Under the pieces are notes generated by a model that saw only the letters and a list, made by a program, of their open reading frames with translations, ran no database searches and was not told the DNA's origin. A stretch of DNA of 64,000 nucleotides from Siphonodentalium dalli (lineage: Eukaryota > Mollusca > Scaphopoda > Gadilida > Siphonodentaliidae), in the NCBI GenBank assembly GCA_032622095.1, contig CP136069.1, positions 19,419,326 through 19,483,325 of the forward strand, in the 5' to 3' direction. This document shows positions 24,801 to 39,800 of this stretch, in pieces (within the stretch, counting starts at the first letter, position 1; the number at the start of each line of letters is the position of its first letter). Made by a program: the position numbers and the translations under genes.

Positions 24801-27800
24801 TAAGGCGTTTTATGTATGGGAGGCCTATTTCACTTGAAAGAACAATTTATAGTAGGCCTACTCCCTTTATCCAAGATTCAGGCTGGCTGTGAAAGACCGA
24901 TCGGTCTATTTTAGCCCGATCGGTCTATTTTAGCCCGATCGGGTTATTATTGATTGATCGGTGGTTCACCCAGACCTGTAGGGTATGCGCGCTATATAGT
25001 ATATAGATAAGGCGTTTCATGTATGGGAGGCCTATTTCACTTGAAAGAACAATTTATAGTAGGCCTACTCCCTTTATCCAAGATTCAGGCTGGCTGTGAA
25101 AGACCGATCGGTCTATTTTAGCCCGATCGGTCTATTTTAGCCCGATCGGGCTATTATTGATTGATCGGTGGTTCACCCAGACCTGTAGGGTATGCGCGCT
25201 ATAGTATATAGATAAGGCGTTTCATGTATGGGAGGCCTATTTCACTTGAAAGAACAATTTAGAGTAGGCCTACTCCCTTTATCCAAGATTCAAGCTGGCT
25301 GTGAAAGAACGATCGGTCTATTTTAGCCTGATCGGTCTACTTTAGCCCGATCGGGCTGTTATTGATTGATCGGTGGTTCACCCAGACCTGTAGGATATAC
25401 GCGCTATAGCATATAGATACGGCATTTCATGTATGGGATACCCATTTCACATTTATTATTCATTTACGATCAAGCGCAAATATTTCACAAAATAACATCT
25501 ATCATTTGCGCTTCAGTGTAAATCATTTGCGCAAATAAAAATTAATATGCATTGATATCACCCCCCTGAATTAATTTTAAATGGCACAGACCCACCATAT
25601 GAGGGAAGCACCCCCCCAGTAACCCCAATATCTCTTTTATGACCATGGAAATGGTAGAGATATGTGCAGGATATTTCTCTTTTATAAAATATTCTAGATC
25701 TCTGGGATGGAGACACAAATTCTTGGGGACAGGGATGCTGATAATATGAAAATTGGGGTTTTCCCCAATTTCAACTCAATAAGTACACCATATGAGGGAA
25801 GCGAGTCCCCAGTAACACCGAATTCCATATTTATGGCCATGGAAATGGTATATATCTGTGTAGGAGATGTCCCTTTAATAAAATATACTAGAGCTCTGGG
25901 AGTGAGGCAACAATTCGCACTAGAGCTCTGGGAGTGAGGCACCAAATAGTATGGGACACCAGGGACAGAGATGCTGATATATGCATATGGAAATATTTTT
26001 TCTTCAATGTTTCAGTATTATATGGGGCTACTACTATGGGTCCATGATAATATACTATGAGATGGGCTCTATCATTCACAATCAGAGGGAAGTAAGGGAG
26101 TGTTAGGTATTTGCGCTTAAGCGCAAATATATTGATAGACATATACTTGCGCTTAAGCGCAAATGATTCATTTTCACATTTTATATTAACTAATTGCATT
26201 TAAGCGTAAATCAGTTACGCTTAATGTAATCATTTACGCTTAAGCACAATTGACTTATGCGTTATCATAATACATTGGAATTATATTAAGAGCAATAATT
26301 TCATCGGCTGTCTTACCTTATATGTATATTTGTATAATCTGATGTATGTTAACTTACTGGCATTAGTAATGTGGTTGCATCCATTTCAGCTTGAGTATGT
26401 GGAGTTCAATGGGGGTGTATATGAATTACGGTTAAGCGCAACTCATTTACGCTTAAGTGGATTTCATTTACACTTAAGCGTAATTGAAATTAATTATGCT
26501 TAAGCAAATACATGTACCTATCTCCAACTGGTTTCCTCAGTCTGAACATCCATCTTAGTATGGGATCTGGGTGGAGTCCTCACCTATGTTTGAGTAATGT
26601 TTTATGGCCTGAGTTAATTTGAGTTTAGAGCAAATCACATGGGAGTCTTTTTTACATTTATTATTTATTTGCATACAAATATTTGCGCTTAAGCATAAAG
26701 CAATTGCGCTTACTTAGTGCAAATACACAACACTTCTTTACTTCCATCCAATTTTAACTGTCAATGATTGAGTCCATCTTATGGTATATTTATTTGGGCC
26801 TATATAAACTCAAAAATTGAAGAAAACATAATTCCATATGGATAGCTATATCACTATCGCTGTCCCAAACAAATACGGTCTGTACTAGAATAGTGAATAG
26901 CAATATGGCACACATGTAGCATTGCACAGGTAATTAAACAGTTTGAAATACACATGTAAGACAACTCTTTCTGCACGAGACTGTACCTGCTGTAGTTCGA
27001 TCATAAAATCGGTCAACGATCTGCAACGATTACAAATTTCTATAAATAGTAACATTTTCAACTGTTACCGTCGTTCATTGCTCGATCATGACCACTTTGA
27101 TTATAATTCTTTCATAACTCGGTCAATGTTCTTCCGTTGGTGATTTCAGGCAATAATTCCTTTTATATCCCTCCCATTCGAATTGACTATACCGCTTGTT
27201 TTTCGTTTTATTAAGCTGATGTTACGCTATTCCAGCAAACGGCCTCCCTCCACGGAAGCTATTTTCTGAGAACGAAAGCCGACTCAATCCCGACCAAGTC
27301 GGAAGTGTTCGGGTGTTTCCGCGACTGCACACGACAACTCGTTTGTGTATTTATTTCGCGTTTACAGTGGAATTATTCGTCCCGATTGAGGGAAAGTAAA
27401 TAGTTAGTTACGTGGCCGTATAATTAGTACAAACTGATATCTGGTTAGGGCATTTCGTGTATGGGGGTTATTTTATTCAGTCTTTCCACAGAATAACGCA
27501 GGGAACTTGTGAGGTTCAATTTACGTTTCACATCACTTTAATCATTTTTCAAATTTATTGATTATAATAATGTGATACATTGATGGAAAGAGCTCTTAAA
27601 TTTGAAAAATGATCAAGGAAATATGGGTTGATACAAAAATCGGACTTGGCACTGAAAGGGTTAAGCCACATGGTGGTTTGTGCTCCAAAATACACCTAAT
27701 AATATATTCACCATGGAATTTTTCCCGGTATTGAAATAAATGCCTAAACTACCTTTTTATGAACATTATTTGTCACAGAAAGGCGCATTGAGGTCATAAA

Positions 27801-30800
27801 AATATAACTTCGAACACAATGTACAGGTTGTTATTTGCAAAAATCACTATTCTGGAATCTGAAATGGAATGTATGGAAAAGGTATATTGCATTATTTTAA
27901 CATGAAACTATTTTTAAAACTTCACGGACTGCTTTATCTTGTTTTACTCATGAAATTTTGTACAATGTAGTACCATAAATGTTTCAGAGCAACAAAAGCT
28001 CTAGAATTTCTCCGTCTACATTTGCAATTTTTACATGACCGCTGACTAAAACAATAGATATAAAATTTACCGAAAATGAAAAGAAACAAAACACATATTT
28101 TGAGTGCTATATCAACAAATTTGTTCTGAAATCTTCTGCGTAGGTATGTTTTGAGAAACCAAGTCATGTCCGTTTAAATTATTCGCAGGCTTATTAATCA
28201 AATATATAATTACGCAGAAAAAAGCTGTATTGCTTCTAACTGATCAAACACTCAGATTGATCGAGAAGAAACTGTATATTAAGCTGTTCCATGCATCGGA
28301 ATCGCGATGAATTGTGGTAGCCATACTATTTAGTATAAACTTTCTTTGATATCTACATGTTCTTTACTGGCATTCAAGGCTCATAATAATATTTTTTTAC
28401 TGACTGTCAAAATGACAGACACCAAATGGTGCTTGTGGCTGTCAAAATTCAGCTGTACTGTATGAGACAGTATTTATATTTGGATTATAAATTATTATTC
28501 ATCAATGATGCACACATTTTAGGGGAGCGTCCAATCGCCACCCAGGAAAAACCCATGTTATTTTTGTTTTCAATAGTTTAAAAACTTTACGTCGATTAAT
28601 AAATACACATGCAATTCACAAACGACATAATTATATACACTCTGAATTGATCTGAAATAAAAAAAGAACTATTTTTTACTTTTAATGTGAGATTTGGCCA
28701 ATAGTACCAAAACAGATAGAGATTGTTTAAAAATTTGCAATGGACAAAATGTCAGACAGATACAGAAGTGCACTGGACATATTAGCTATTTTTCGTCAAA
28801 CAATGACCATGACCGGCCACTTATTTTGAGCCTTGGTGGCATTTTTTTCGTGATACTCTTATCTCATACCGATGTTCTTTCCGCAGGAATGTAAGAAATT
28901 TGGAGCAGCTGAACATGATCCTCCTGGACCTAATTCTTCCAACACAATTATATCAGAAGAAATTTCGATGCAGTTTATCAATAGCAGAGAGGTTTGTATA
29001 TTTGTGAATGATGAAAAACAAACCTTGAAATAATGCATCTGTCATTTGCAGAGTAGGGCCCCGAATAGAATCTCGAATAGAATGGACCTATCCATAGGTA
29101 CCGCCCCATTTTCAATTATAGCCAATGATCCAATAGCTTAATCGTTGATACGACATGTGTCTGCCTAGCGATATGGAAAACACCACAAGTGACTCCCTAA
29201 CAACCATTATAAGCAGTAGAGGGTTTACAAACACGAGAGCAAAATATCTGTTATTTAGCTATAAAGTTGTTGAAACATGCATGGGGAACATGTCCGGTTG
29301 ACGAGCGATATTTATACACATGTTTTAGTTCGGTTTCCTAAATCAAAAAGTAACTAAGACATCTGTTTACGATGGATTAAACAATGCCAACGACCACACA
29401 CGGATCCTATATTAATATAACAGATTTCAAACTAAAATGTGGAAATAGTAGTCCCGATCGATGATGCGTTATGAATATTAATTATGCTGCGAGTATTTGT
29501 TTTATGTGAAGTGTTTTTCGTTGTAAATGTATACATGCATGTGTTGCTGTTATAACACCGTGGTAATATAGAGTTCAAATGTCTGCTATTCACACTAACC
29601 TGTAGGATCTCCTGCGAACATTTTACTGTATCCATTTGAGAATCTAAACCTGCCTCCATATTAATGCGACAATGTACGTGTAAATGAGAATCAACAGATG
29701 TTTTCCAAGAGAATTACAAGAAATTTCACACATTGCACGTGCTTCGCGGTGTATACACACAACCTTCACCGAACGAGTTCACTTTGTGCCATTGTTGCCA
29801 CATGGCAACATGAAACTGACTCCATTATAGTTAGCGTTTTCTTTAATGTACTTTAATGACGGCAAAATAGGATGTGGAATATTAAAATACCATTATTTGA
29901 TAATCCTTTGCATCCGGTCGCAAAGTTGTCCATACATCTGATGTCACCGGGGCTCATGCAGAACGCTCGAGGTATGGGAAACTGATATCATTATATTTAT
30001 TTCGACAAAAGTGGGATTATAGATTAATTGCCACATGTACACCTCCGTTTGGTTTATTTCATCAAGGTGTGAACTATTAGCATATTAAATTTGCTATTTG
30101 ATATTGAAGTTATATAATGGCTTCATTTGTACAGTTTGATTCAACGTAAACATCGATCTTTGTTGGTTATCTGAAATGGCCTAATAATCACACATGGTTT
30201 TTTGTTTAAATCTGGTTCTATTTTTGTTTATATCTAACGACAGTCACTTTTACAAGATGCATATATACACTCATAGGTGATCTTGAAAATCGTGAAACTC
30301 AGAAAAAACAACACAGTCTGTTCTCATCGGAAGCCATTTTAGTAATGAATATGTAGCGAGATTGAGATGGCTTGTGGTGCTTAGTAATAGTAACCATGTA
30401 GCCTATTGGTGGGCGGTACGTACGGATAGGTTCGACAAGCATTGGATCAACATGTTGGGATGTCCGCCGTCCATCCATACTTGTCGGATCTTGTCCACAT
30501 GGTAACTTGAGCAATATTCAAGGAAATTTCTTGATATGTGATTCAGGCCAAGTTTGAAGTTATGCCCCTTTTTAGACTTAGAAATTGCTGTTTTTGTGTT
30601 GTCCGCATGCGGACTTGAGTAATATTGAACAGAAATTCTTGATACGGGGGTTCAGATTTGAGAAGACCCAGGTCAAGTTCGAAATTGGTCACGGGCCGAT
30701 GAGTTTTGATGGAGTTATGCCTCTTTTTGTCCCCCGAAAAAAAAAATTCGGGGGACTATTAAAATAGCCGGTGTCCGTCCGTGCGTCCGTGCGTGTGTCG

Positions 30801-33800
30801 TTCCGTGTTTACTAATGACTACTTATGTGGCTAAGATTGTGTGAAATGGATATTTATGTGCATAACTTCCGTTGCGTGGCTAGCCACGTAACAGCTTTCA
30901 GATGGACGTTCAAAAATGATCTATTTGGCCTAATCAGCTTATTATGCCCCCGATCTCCGATGGAGATTTGGGGGTATATAGTGGAGCCCTCTGTCCGTCC
31001 GTACGAACGTTTCAACTCATAACTTTGGTTTCGCTAACTCAATTCAGTTGATCTTTGGTATGCTAATAGACCAGCCGGGGGGACAAGATTTCCCCATAAC
31101 TGCGGTTTCGTCCGCCCATTTTTTCCAGAGTTACGCCCCTTTTTGGACTTAGAAAATTCAGTTTTCTGTGGCATACGAACGTTTCAACTCATAACTTTGG
31201 TTTCGCTAATTCAATTCAGTTGATCTTTGGTATGCCAATAGACCAGCCGGGGGACAAGATTTCCCCATAGCCGTGGTTTCGTTAGCCCATTTTTTCCAGA
31301 GTTACGTCCCTTTTTGGACTTAGAAAATTCAGGTTTTCTCCTACTTTTTTTTTGGTTTCCAGATTTTGGATTGTTTATTTGCAAAACCCGTTTTTTTGTG
31401 TATTACCAATATCGCAATACAGGTCAAGGTAAAATTTCGGTTCAATCGGATAATTGTTGTGAGAGTTATGACCCTTTTTCGACTTAAAAAATTCATTTTT
31501 TTTTTTAGAAAATTCAGTTTTCCTTCTATTTTTGTGGCACCAGACCAAATTTGAAGCTAATATAGAACAACATTTGGCATTTTTATAGCGCTTAACCAGA
31601 AAGTTTCTCTGATTGTACAGTCGGGGGCGTTACCTCCGCCCAGCGGTGCACTTGTTTAATTTTGTAGTCACTCAAAATTTGGAAACAAAAAGTCCATCGA
31701 TTTAGACATCCATGACCCGTCAATAGGAGATGTCGGACACTGACTGACATTTATGTGGCTAGCCACCCAATCACCGACCTGTCAGTTTCTCCTATTCCAC
31801 TGTCCCAGTTGCTGTGTGCAAGTTTTTGAGTTTTAATCAGCTTCTTCTGCTATAATTCCAACATGTTATGAATCCATAATCTGGAGTTTTATCACTATCT
31901 ACTACTTGATAGCCACATAAAATTTTATGGCTACTTGAGAAGCCACATAAAAACTAAAGCCACATTACCATTTCTTGCCACATAGGTCGAGCCACATATC
32001 TACCCATTTGTTCGTCTGTCCGTGTGTCTGTGCGTCCGGAAATGGTTTCCGGATGATAACTTTAGTTTCGGTTATTAGATCAAAAGCAAATTTCATAGGT
32101 GAGTTTATCAGACCAAAATATAGGTCAAGTTCGAATATGGGTTTGCTCCGCCCATTTTTGCGAGAGTTATGGCCCTTTTTAGCTCAACTTTACTTTGTAA
32201 AGTTTGAGCTATTGCCATGGCTTTGTCGTCCGTCGTACGTGTGTGTGTGTGTACGTGTGTACGTAAGGCGTCAACAATGCAGGCTACAGGTCGTACCTTT
32301 CGTCGGATCATTATGAAATTTCTCATAGCTGTTGACATCAACATTTAGACCAGAATAATTAATTTTGGGGTCATTCGGAAAAAAAACATGGCCGCCAGTG
32401 GCCATATTGGATTTCAAAATTCAATCCATTAGCACGGGCTACAGGCCGTACTGTTTGTCTGATCTTCATGAAATTTGTCATGGATGTTAATATTGACATG
32501 TAGATGGGAACGAGTAATTTTGGGGTCATTCGGCCCAAAAACATGGCCGTCAGCAGCCATCTTGGATTTTACTCTTTGTATGACTAAATTCTTTAGCACG
32601 GGCTACAGGTCGTACTTTTAGTCTGATCATCATAAATTTTATCAAGAATGTTAATAATGACATGTAGATGGGAACGAGTCATTTTGGGGTCATTCGGCCA
32701 AAAAACATGGCCGCCAGCAGCCATCTTGTATTTTACTCTTTGTATGACTAAATCCTTTAGCACGGGCTGCAGGTCGTACCTTTAGTCTGATCATCATAAA
32801 ATTTGTCATGGCTGTTGAAATTGGAATGTAGATGGGAACGAGTCATTTTGGGGTCATTCGGACAAAAAACATGGCCGCCAGCAGCCATTTTGGATTTCAA
32901 AATTTAATCCATTAGCACGGGCCACAGGTCGTACTGTTCGTCTGATCACCATGAAATTTGTCATGGATGATAATATTGACATGTAGATGGGAACGAGTAA
33001 TTTTGGGGTCATTCGGCCAATAAACATGGCCGCCAGCAGCCATCTTCGATTTTACTCTTTGTATGACTAAATTCTTTAGCACGGGCTGCAGGTCGTACCT
33101 TTAGTCTGATCATCATAAAATTTGTCATGAATATTAACAATGACATGTAGATGGGAACGAGTCATTTTGGGGTCATTCGGCTAAAAAACATGGTCGCCAG
33201 CTGCCATCTTGGATTTTACTCTTTGTATGACTAAATCCTTTAGCACAGGCTACAGGTCGTACCTTTAGTCTGATCATCATAAAATTTGTCATGGTTGTTG
33301 GAATTGGAATGTAGATGGGAACGAGTCATTTTGGGGTCATTCGGACAAAAAACATGGCCGCCAGCGGCCATATTGGGTTTAAAAATTTAATCCATTAGCA
33401 CGGGCCACAGGTTGTACTGTTCTTCTGATCATCATGAAATTTGTCATGGATGATAATATTGACATGTAGATGGGAACGAGTAATTTTGGGGTCATTCGGC
33501 CAAAAAACATGGCCGCCAGCAGCCATCTTGGATTTTACTCTTTGTATGACTAAATTCTTTAGCACGGGCTGCAGGTCGTACCTTTAGTCTGATCATCATA
33601 AAATGGGTCATGGATGTTAACAATGACATGTAGATGGGAACTAGTCATTTTGGGGTCATTCAGCCAAAAAACATGGCCGCCAGCAGCCATCTTGGATTTT
33701 ACTCTTTGTATGACTAAATCCTTTAGCACGGGCTGCAGGTCGTACCTTTAGTCTGATCATCATAAAATTTGTCATGGCTGTTGAAATTGGAATGTAGATG

Positions 33801-36800
33801 GGAACGAGTCATTTTGGGGTCATTCGGACAAAAAACATGGCCGCCAGCGGCCATTTCGGATTTCAAAATTTAATCCATTAGCACGGGCCACAGGTCGTAC
33901 TGTTCGTCTGATCACCATGAAATTTGTCATGGATGATAATATTGACATGTAGATGGGAACGAGTAATTTTGGGGTCATTCGGCCAATAAACATGGCCGCC
34001 AGCAGCCATCTTCGATTTTACTCTTTGTATGACTAAATTCTTTAGCACGGGCTGCAGGTCGTACCTTTAGTCTGATCATCATAAAATTTGTCATGAATAT
34101 TAACAATGACATGTAGATGGGAACGAGTCATTTTGGGGTCATTCGGCTAAAAAACATGGTCGCCAGCTGCCATCTTGGATTTTACTCTTTGTATGACTAA
34201 ATCCTTTAGCACAGGCTACAGGTCGTACCTTTAGTCTGATCATCATAAAATTTGTCATGGTTGTTGGAATTGGAATGTAGATGGGAACGAGTCATTTTGG
34301 GGTCATTCGGACAAAAAACATGGCCGCCAGCGGCCATATTGGGTTTAAAAATTTAATCCATTAGCACGGGCCACAGGTTGTACTGTTCTTCTGATCATCA
34401 TGAAATTTGTCATGGATGATAATATTGACATGTAGATGGGAACGAGTAATTTTGGGGTCATTCGGCCAAAAAACATGGCCGCCAGCAGCCATCTTGGATT
34501 TTACTCTTTGTATGACTAAATTCTTTAGCACGGGCTGCAGGTCGTACCTTTAGTCTGATCATCATAAAATGGGTCATGGATGTTAACAATGACATGTAGA
34601 TGGGAACTAGTCATTTTGGGGTCATTCAGCCAAAAAACATGGCCGCCAGCAGCCATCTTGGATTTTACTCTTTGTATGACTAAATCCTTTAGCACGGGCA
34701 ACAGGTCGTACCTTTAGTCTGATCATCATAAAATTTGTCAGGGTTGTTGAAATTGGAATGTAGATGGGAACGAGTCATTTTGGGGTCATTCGGACAAAAA
34801 ACATGGCCGCCAGCGGCCATATTGGATTAAAAAATTTAATCCATTAGCACGGGCCACAGGTCGTACTGTTCGTCTGATCACCATGAAATTTGTCATGGAT
34901 GATAATATTGACATGTAGATGGGAACGAGTAATTTTGGGGTCATTCGGCCAATAAACATGGCCGCCAGCAGCCATCTTGGATTTTACTCTTTGTATGACT
35001 TAATTCTTTAGCACGGGCTACATGTCATACCTTTAGTCTGATCATCATAAAATTTGTCATTCGGCCAAAAAACATGGCCGCCAGCAGCCATCTTGGATTT
35101 TACTCTTTGTATGACTAAATTCTTTAGCATGGGCTACAGGTCGTACCTTTAGTCTGATCGTCATAAAATTTGTCATGGATGTTAACGATGACATGTAGAT
35201 GGGAACGACTCATTTTGGGGTCATTCGGCCGAAAACAAGGCCGCCAGCAGCCATCTTGGATTTTACTTTTCTCTTCATGTCTATAAACATGTATTAGATA
35301 TTCAACTTTCCACATTCCTAATGGCTCCATTGACTGTAATACATTAAATTATTCCCTTTCCAAGTTGAGCTACAGTGTCATTGACACTTTCATTTGACTT
35401 AGAAAACCCCTGAAAGTTGGTTTCCGGATGATAACTTTAGTAGAGTTAATCGGATTCAAACCAAATTTGGTATATTACTTTCTCCCAGCAAAACACAGGT
35501 CAAGTTCGAACTTGGGTTCTGCCCGGCCATTTTTTGCAGAGTTATGCCCCTTTTTCGACATAGAAAATTTAGTTTTTCTTCTGTTTTTTTGTTTCCGGAT
35601 GATAACTTGATTTTGGATTGTTTTTATGTAAAACCCGTTTTTTTGTGGATTACTTATATCAAAATACAGCTCAAGTTCGAATTTTGGTTTAATCCGATAA
35701 CTTTTGCGAGAGTTATGGCCCTTTTTTGTCGGCCGACTCGACATATAAAACCCCAAAAGTTGGTGTCCGGATGATAACTTTAGTAGAGTTAATCAGATTT
35801 ATACCAAATTTGGTATGTGTCTTTCTCCCAGCAAAACACAGGTCAAATTCGAATTCGGGTTCTGCCCGCCAATTTTCACCAGAGTTATGTCCCTTTTTTA
35901 CTTAGAATTTTTGCCAATTTGAGGTTTCCGGATGATAACTTCAGTAAATGTGTACTGAATGAAATTAAATTTGGAATATGTAGGTTTACTAGCACAAAAG
36001 ACAGATCAAATTCGATTTCGTGTTCCGCCATGCCAATTTCTATACGCAAACAACGGTCGTATCAAGCCGACGCTTAGAGGCGGACATGAGGTCTACCGAC
36101 CTTTTATTCGACTTGTTTTACTTAGAAAATTTCTCACTTTTTCGGTTTCCGGATGATATCTCAAATTGGATCCTTTAATTGCAAATACCGTTTTTATGTG
36201 GATCAGTCATATCACGATACAGGTCAAGTTCGAATTTGAGTTTGAACCGATAATTTTTCTCAGAGTTATGGGCTTTTCGACTTAGAAAATTCAATTTTTC
36301 TTGTAATTTTCTTAATTTTATGCCAAATTGAGGTTATATTTTGACTTTAAGAGTTTTTTTAAGATTTGGTTATTTGTATGCATGTCAGTAATGAGACAAT
36401 GCACAAGTGTCTTATCCATATAGTATACTTCTACAAAGCCTCCGCTCCAAATGAAGCCACCGGTTCGGGAGACACTGTGGCCGAGCGGCCTTTTATTTCA
36501 CTCAGGAATTGTATTCGTGTTTTCATTTTTTTTGCATGGTAACTTAATCAATATTCAAGAGATATCTTGATAATTGGCACGTGGTTCTCATTTGAGAAGA
36601 CACAGGCCAAGTTCTAGTTTATTCCATTGGAAATACCATTTGTGTTGTTCTTCAATAGAATCTCTTGATAATTGGTGTTTGTAAGAACCGAAACCTAATA
36701 ATGAAACGTACTGTATGTGAAGTTCGTTAATATACCAGAGACGCTCGCCTGATGACTCCAATTGCTGGCCATTATTTTCTGATTCCCAACATTCTAAGTA

Positions 36801-39800
36801 CCTATTTTCGGCTTGGTCTTAGTAAACATTTTCCAAAGTATATAATTTACGCCTCCTAATGTTATCAAGCTATGCTGACAATCAAACATAAAAATATTAT
36901 TGTGTAGACTTTACTGTAGCAGTATAATGTTTGCAAACTATACTAAAAAACACTTATAAAGAGCGTTCCATTTGCATGCATATGCATTTTATATACACTT
37001 ATCTGTATACAATTCATATTATATTTGGGTCATTTATTCAGTTTAATCCCTTCATACACTGCTAATGAAATTCGGGGTCCAGCCCTTTATATGTAACAGT
37101 CCTCAATTCATAATGTTGTTACCCCTTATTAATTGTAAGTGCATTACAATTCGTGCAATTATGTACGATATAAACATAGCTGTGTTACACCACTAAATTT
37201 ATCATCTGGCAGTACAACCAATGCATCAGCATACACTTTTGTTTACAATTAAGAACTTTTCCCGATAGTACAATCAGGAAAGTCAATGTGTACGTTTTTA
37301 CAATAATTCGTGTATAGTATCATTTTTGTGGATATTGCTTGGTGTGTGGCCCTCGTGATATTTCTATCCCTATGATTTAAACTAGTTGAACGGTTTGACT
37401 GGTACGCTGCCGTTCTATACTTATTCTATATTTATTTTGACATTCAAAATTGTCCGTGTGGCGCTTCGGAATGTGTACCTAGGGTTATTACGCACCTTTG
37501 TCCATGTTACCGAAGACAGGTTTACCCCTGTACTCTACGGTGTTCCCAGCCCCCCTGGATCTCTATATTTTACAACCTTTGAGAACATGCATGTCATTGT
37601 CTAGGTTGAGTCAAATTTTGCCAGAATTTTAATTGTTTGTTCTTTAAAAAAGCCAATGTCCCAAAAATCTAAATCGATTCATGGGACGTGGGGTCTGCCT
37701 CCTTTTATTTTCTTTGCAAAGTGGGTGATTGATGTTTGAAGCTTAACCCTTTGAACCCGGCTGGCTGGTGGTATTCGGCCAGAATGTAATTGCATATATA
37801 CCCGACTGGCCTGGTTTTCCGGCCATGACGTAATTTCGCGTTCTACCATCGTCAAAATGGATTTTGCTGTGCTGAATTAAGAATTTAATAACCATTCCAA
37901 TGGTATAAAAATTATGGTAGAAAAAAAAAATTTAACATAACAAACACCATGCGCCTAAACACTGTCTACAATAAGTCAAAATACCACTGGGAGCCCACGG
38001 TCATGGTGTCGATCGTCGTGCATCATTATATAATAACATAAATACCACTGGGAGTCCACGGTCAGGGTGTCGATCGTCGTGCATCATTATATAATAACAT
38101 AAATACCACTGGGAGCCCACGGTCATGGTGTCGATCGTCGTGCATCATTATATAATAACATAAATACCACTGGGAGCCCACGGTCATGGTGTCGATCGTC
38201 GTGCATCATTATATAATAACATAAATACCACTGGGAGCCCAGGGTCATGGTGTCGATCGTCGTGCATCATTATATAATAACATAAATACCACTGGGAGCC
38301 CAGGGTCATGGTGTCGATCGTCGTGCATCATTATATAATAACATAAATACCACTGGGAGCCCAGGGTCATGGTGTCGATCGTCGTGCATCATTATATAAT
38401 AACATAAATACCACTGGGTGCCCAGGGTCATGGTGTCGATCGTCGTGCATCATTATATAATAACATAAATACCACTGGGAGCCCAGGGTCATGGTGTCGA
38501 TCGTCGTGCATCATTATATAATAACATAAATACCACTGGGAGCCCACGGTCAGGGTGTCGATCGTCGTGCATCATTATATAATAACATAAATACCACTGG
38601 GAGCCCACGGTCATGGTGTCGATCGTCGTGCATCATTATATAATAACATAAATACCACTGGGAGCCCAGGGTCATGGTGTCGATCGTCGTGCATCATTAT
38701 ATAATAACATAAATACCACTGGGTGCCCAGGGTCATGGTGTCGATCGTCGTGCATCATTATATAATAACATAAATACCACTGGGAGCCCAGGGTCATGGT
38801 GTCGATCGTCGTGCATCATTATATAATAACATAAATACCACTGGGAGCCCAGGGTCATGGTGTCGATCGTCGTGCATCATTATATAATAACATAAATACC
38901 ACTGGGAGCCCAGGGTCATGGTGTCGATCGTCGTGCATCATTATATAATAACATAAATACCACTGGGTGCCCAGGGTCATGGTGTCGATCGTCGTGCATC
39001 ATTATATAATAACATAAATACCACTGGGAGCCCAGGGTCATGGTGTCGATCGTCGTGCATCATTATATAATAACATAAATACCACTGGGAGCCCACGGTC
39101 AGGGTGTCGATCGTCGTGCATCATTATATAATAACATAAATACCACTGGGAGCCCAGGGTCATGGTGTCGATCGTCGTGCATCATTATATAATAACATAA
39201 ATACCACTGGGAGCCCACGGTCATGGTGTCGATCGTCGTGCATCATTATATAATAACATAAATACCACTGGGAGCCCACGGTCATGGTGTCGATCGTCGT
39301 GCATCATTATATAATAACATAAATACCACTGGGAGCCCAGGGTCAGGGTGTCGATCGTCGTGCATCATTATATAATAACATAAATACCACTGGGAGCCCA
39401 CGGTCATGGTGTCGATCGTCGTGCATCATTATATAATAACATAAATACCACTGGGAGCCCAGGGTCAGGGTGTCGATCGTCGTGCATCATTATATAATAA
39501 CATAAATACCACTGGGAGCCCACGGTCATGGTGTCGATCGTCGTGCATCATTATATAATAACATAAATACCACTGGGAGCCCACGGTCATGGTGTCGATC
39601 GTCGTGCATCATTATATAATAACATAAATACCACTGGGAGCCCAGGGTCATGGTGTCGATCGTCGTGCATCATTATATAATAACATAAATACCACTGGGA
39701 GCCCACGGTCATGGTGTCGATCGTCGTGCATCATTATATAATAACATAAATACCACTGGGAGCCCAGGGTCATGGTGTCGATCGTCGTGCATCATTATAT

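Larger units (their letters stand above)
23056..27660. mobile_element. 4.6-kb element with piggyBac-type ends filling most of intron 3
   Basis: The ends are 46-bp inverted repeats beginning CCCTTTCAGTGCCAAG with two mismatches. TTAA is present at the right edge (27661-27664) and at 23050-23053, two bases short of the left edge, so the duplication is slightly imperfect. CCCTTT ends with TTAA are the piggyBac hallmark. No transposase ORF was found; the interior is mainly tandem and palindromic repeats. Confidence 0.75.

Noticed and set aside
31975-32316. 113-residue frame with apparent Cys pattern
   Set aside because: It spans two different repeat families and a GT microsatellite.
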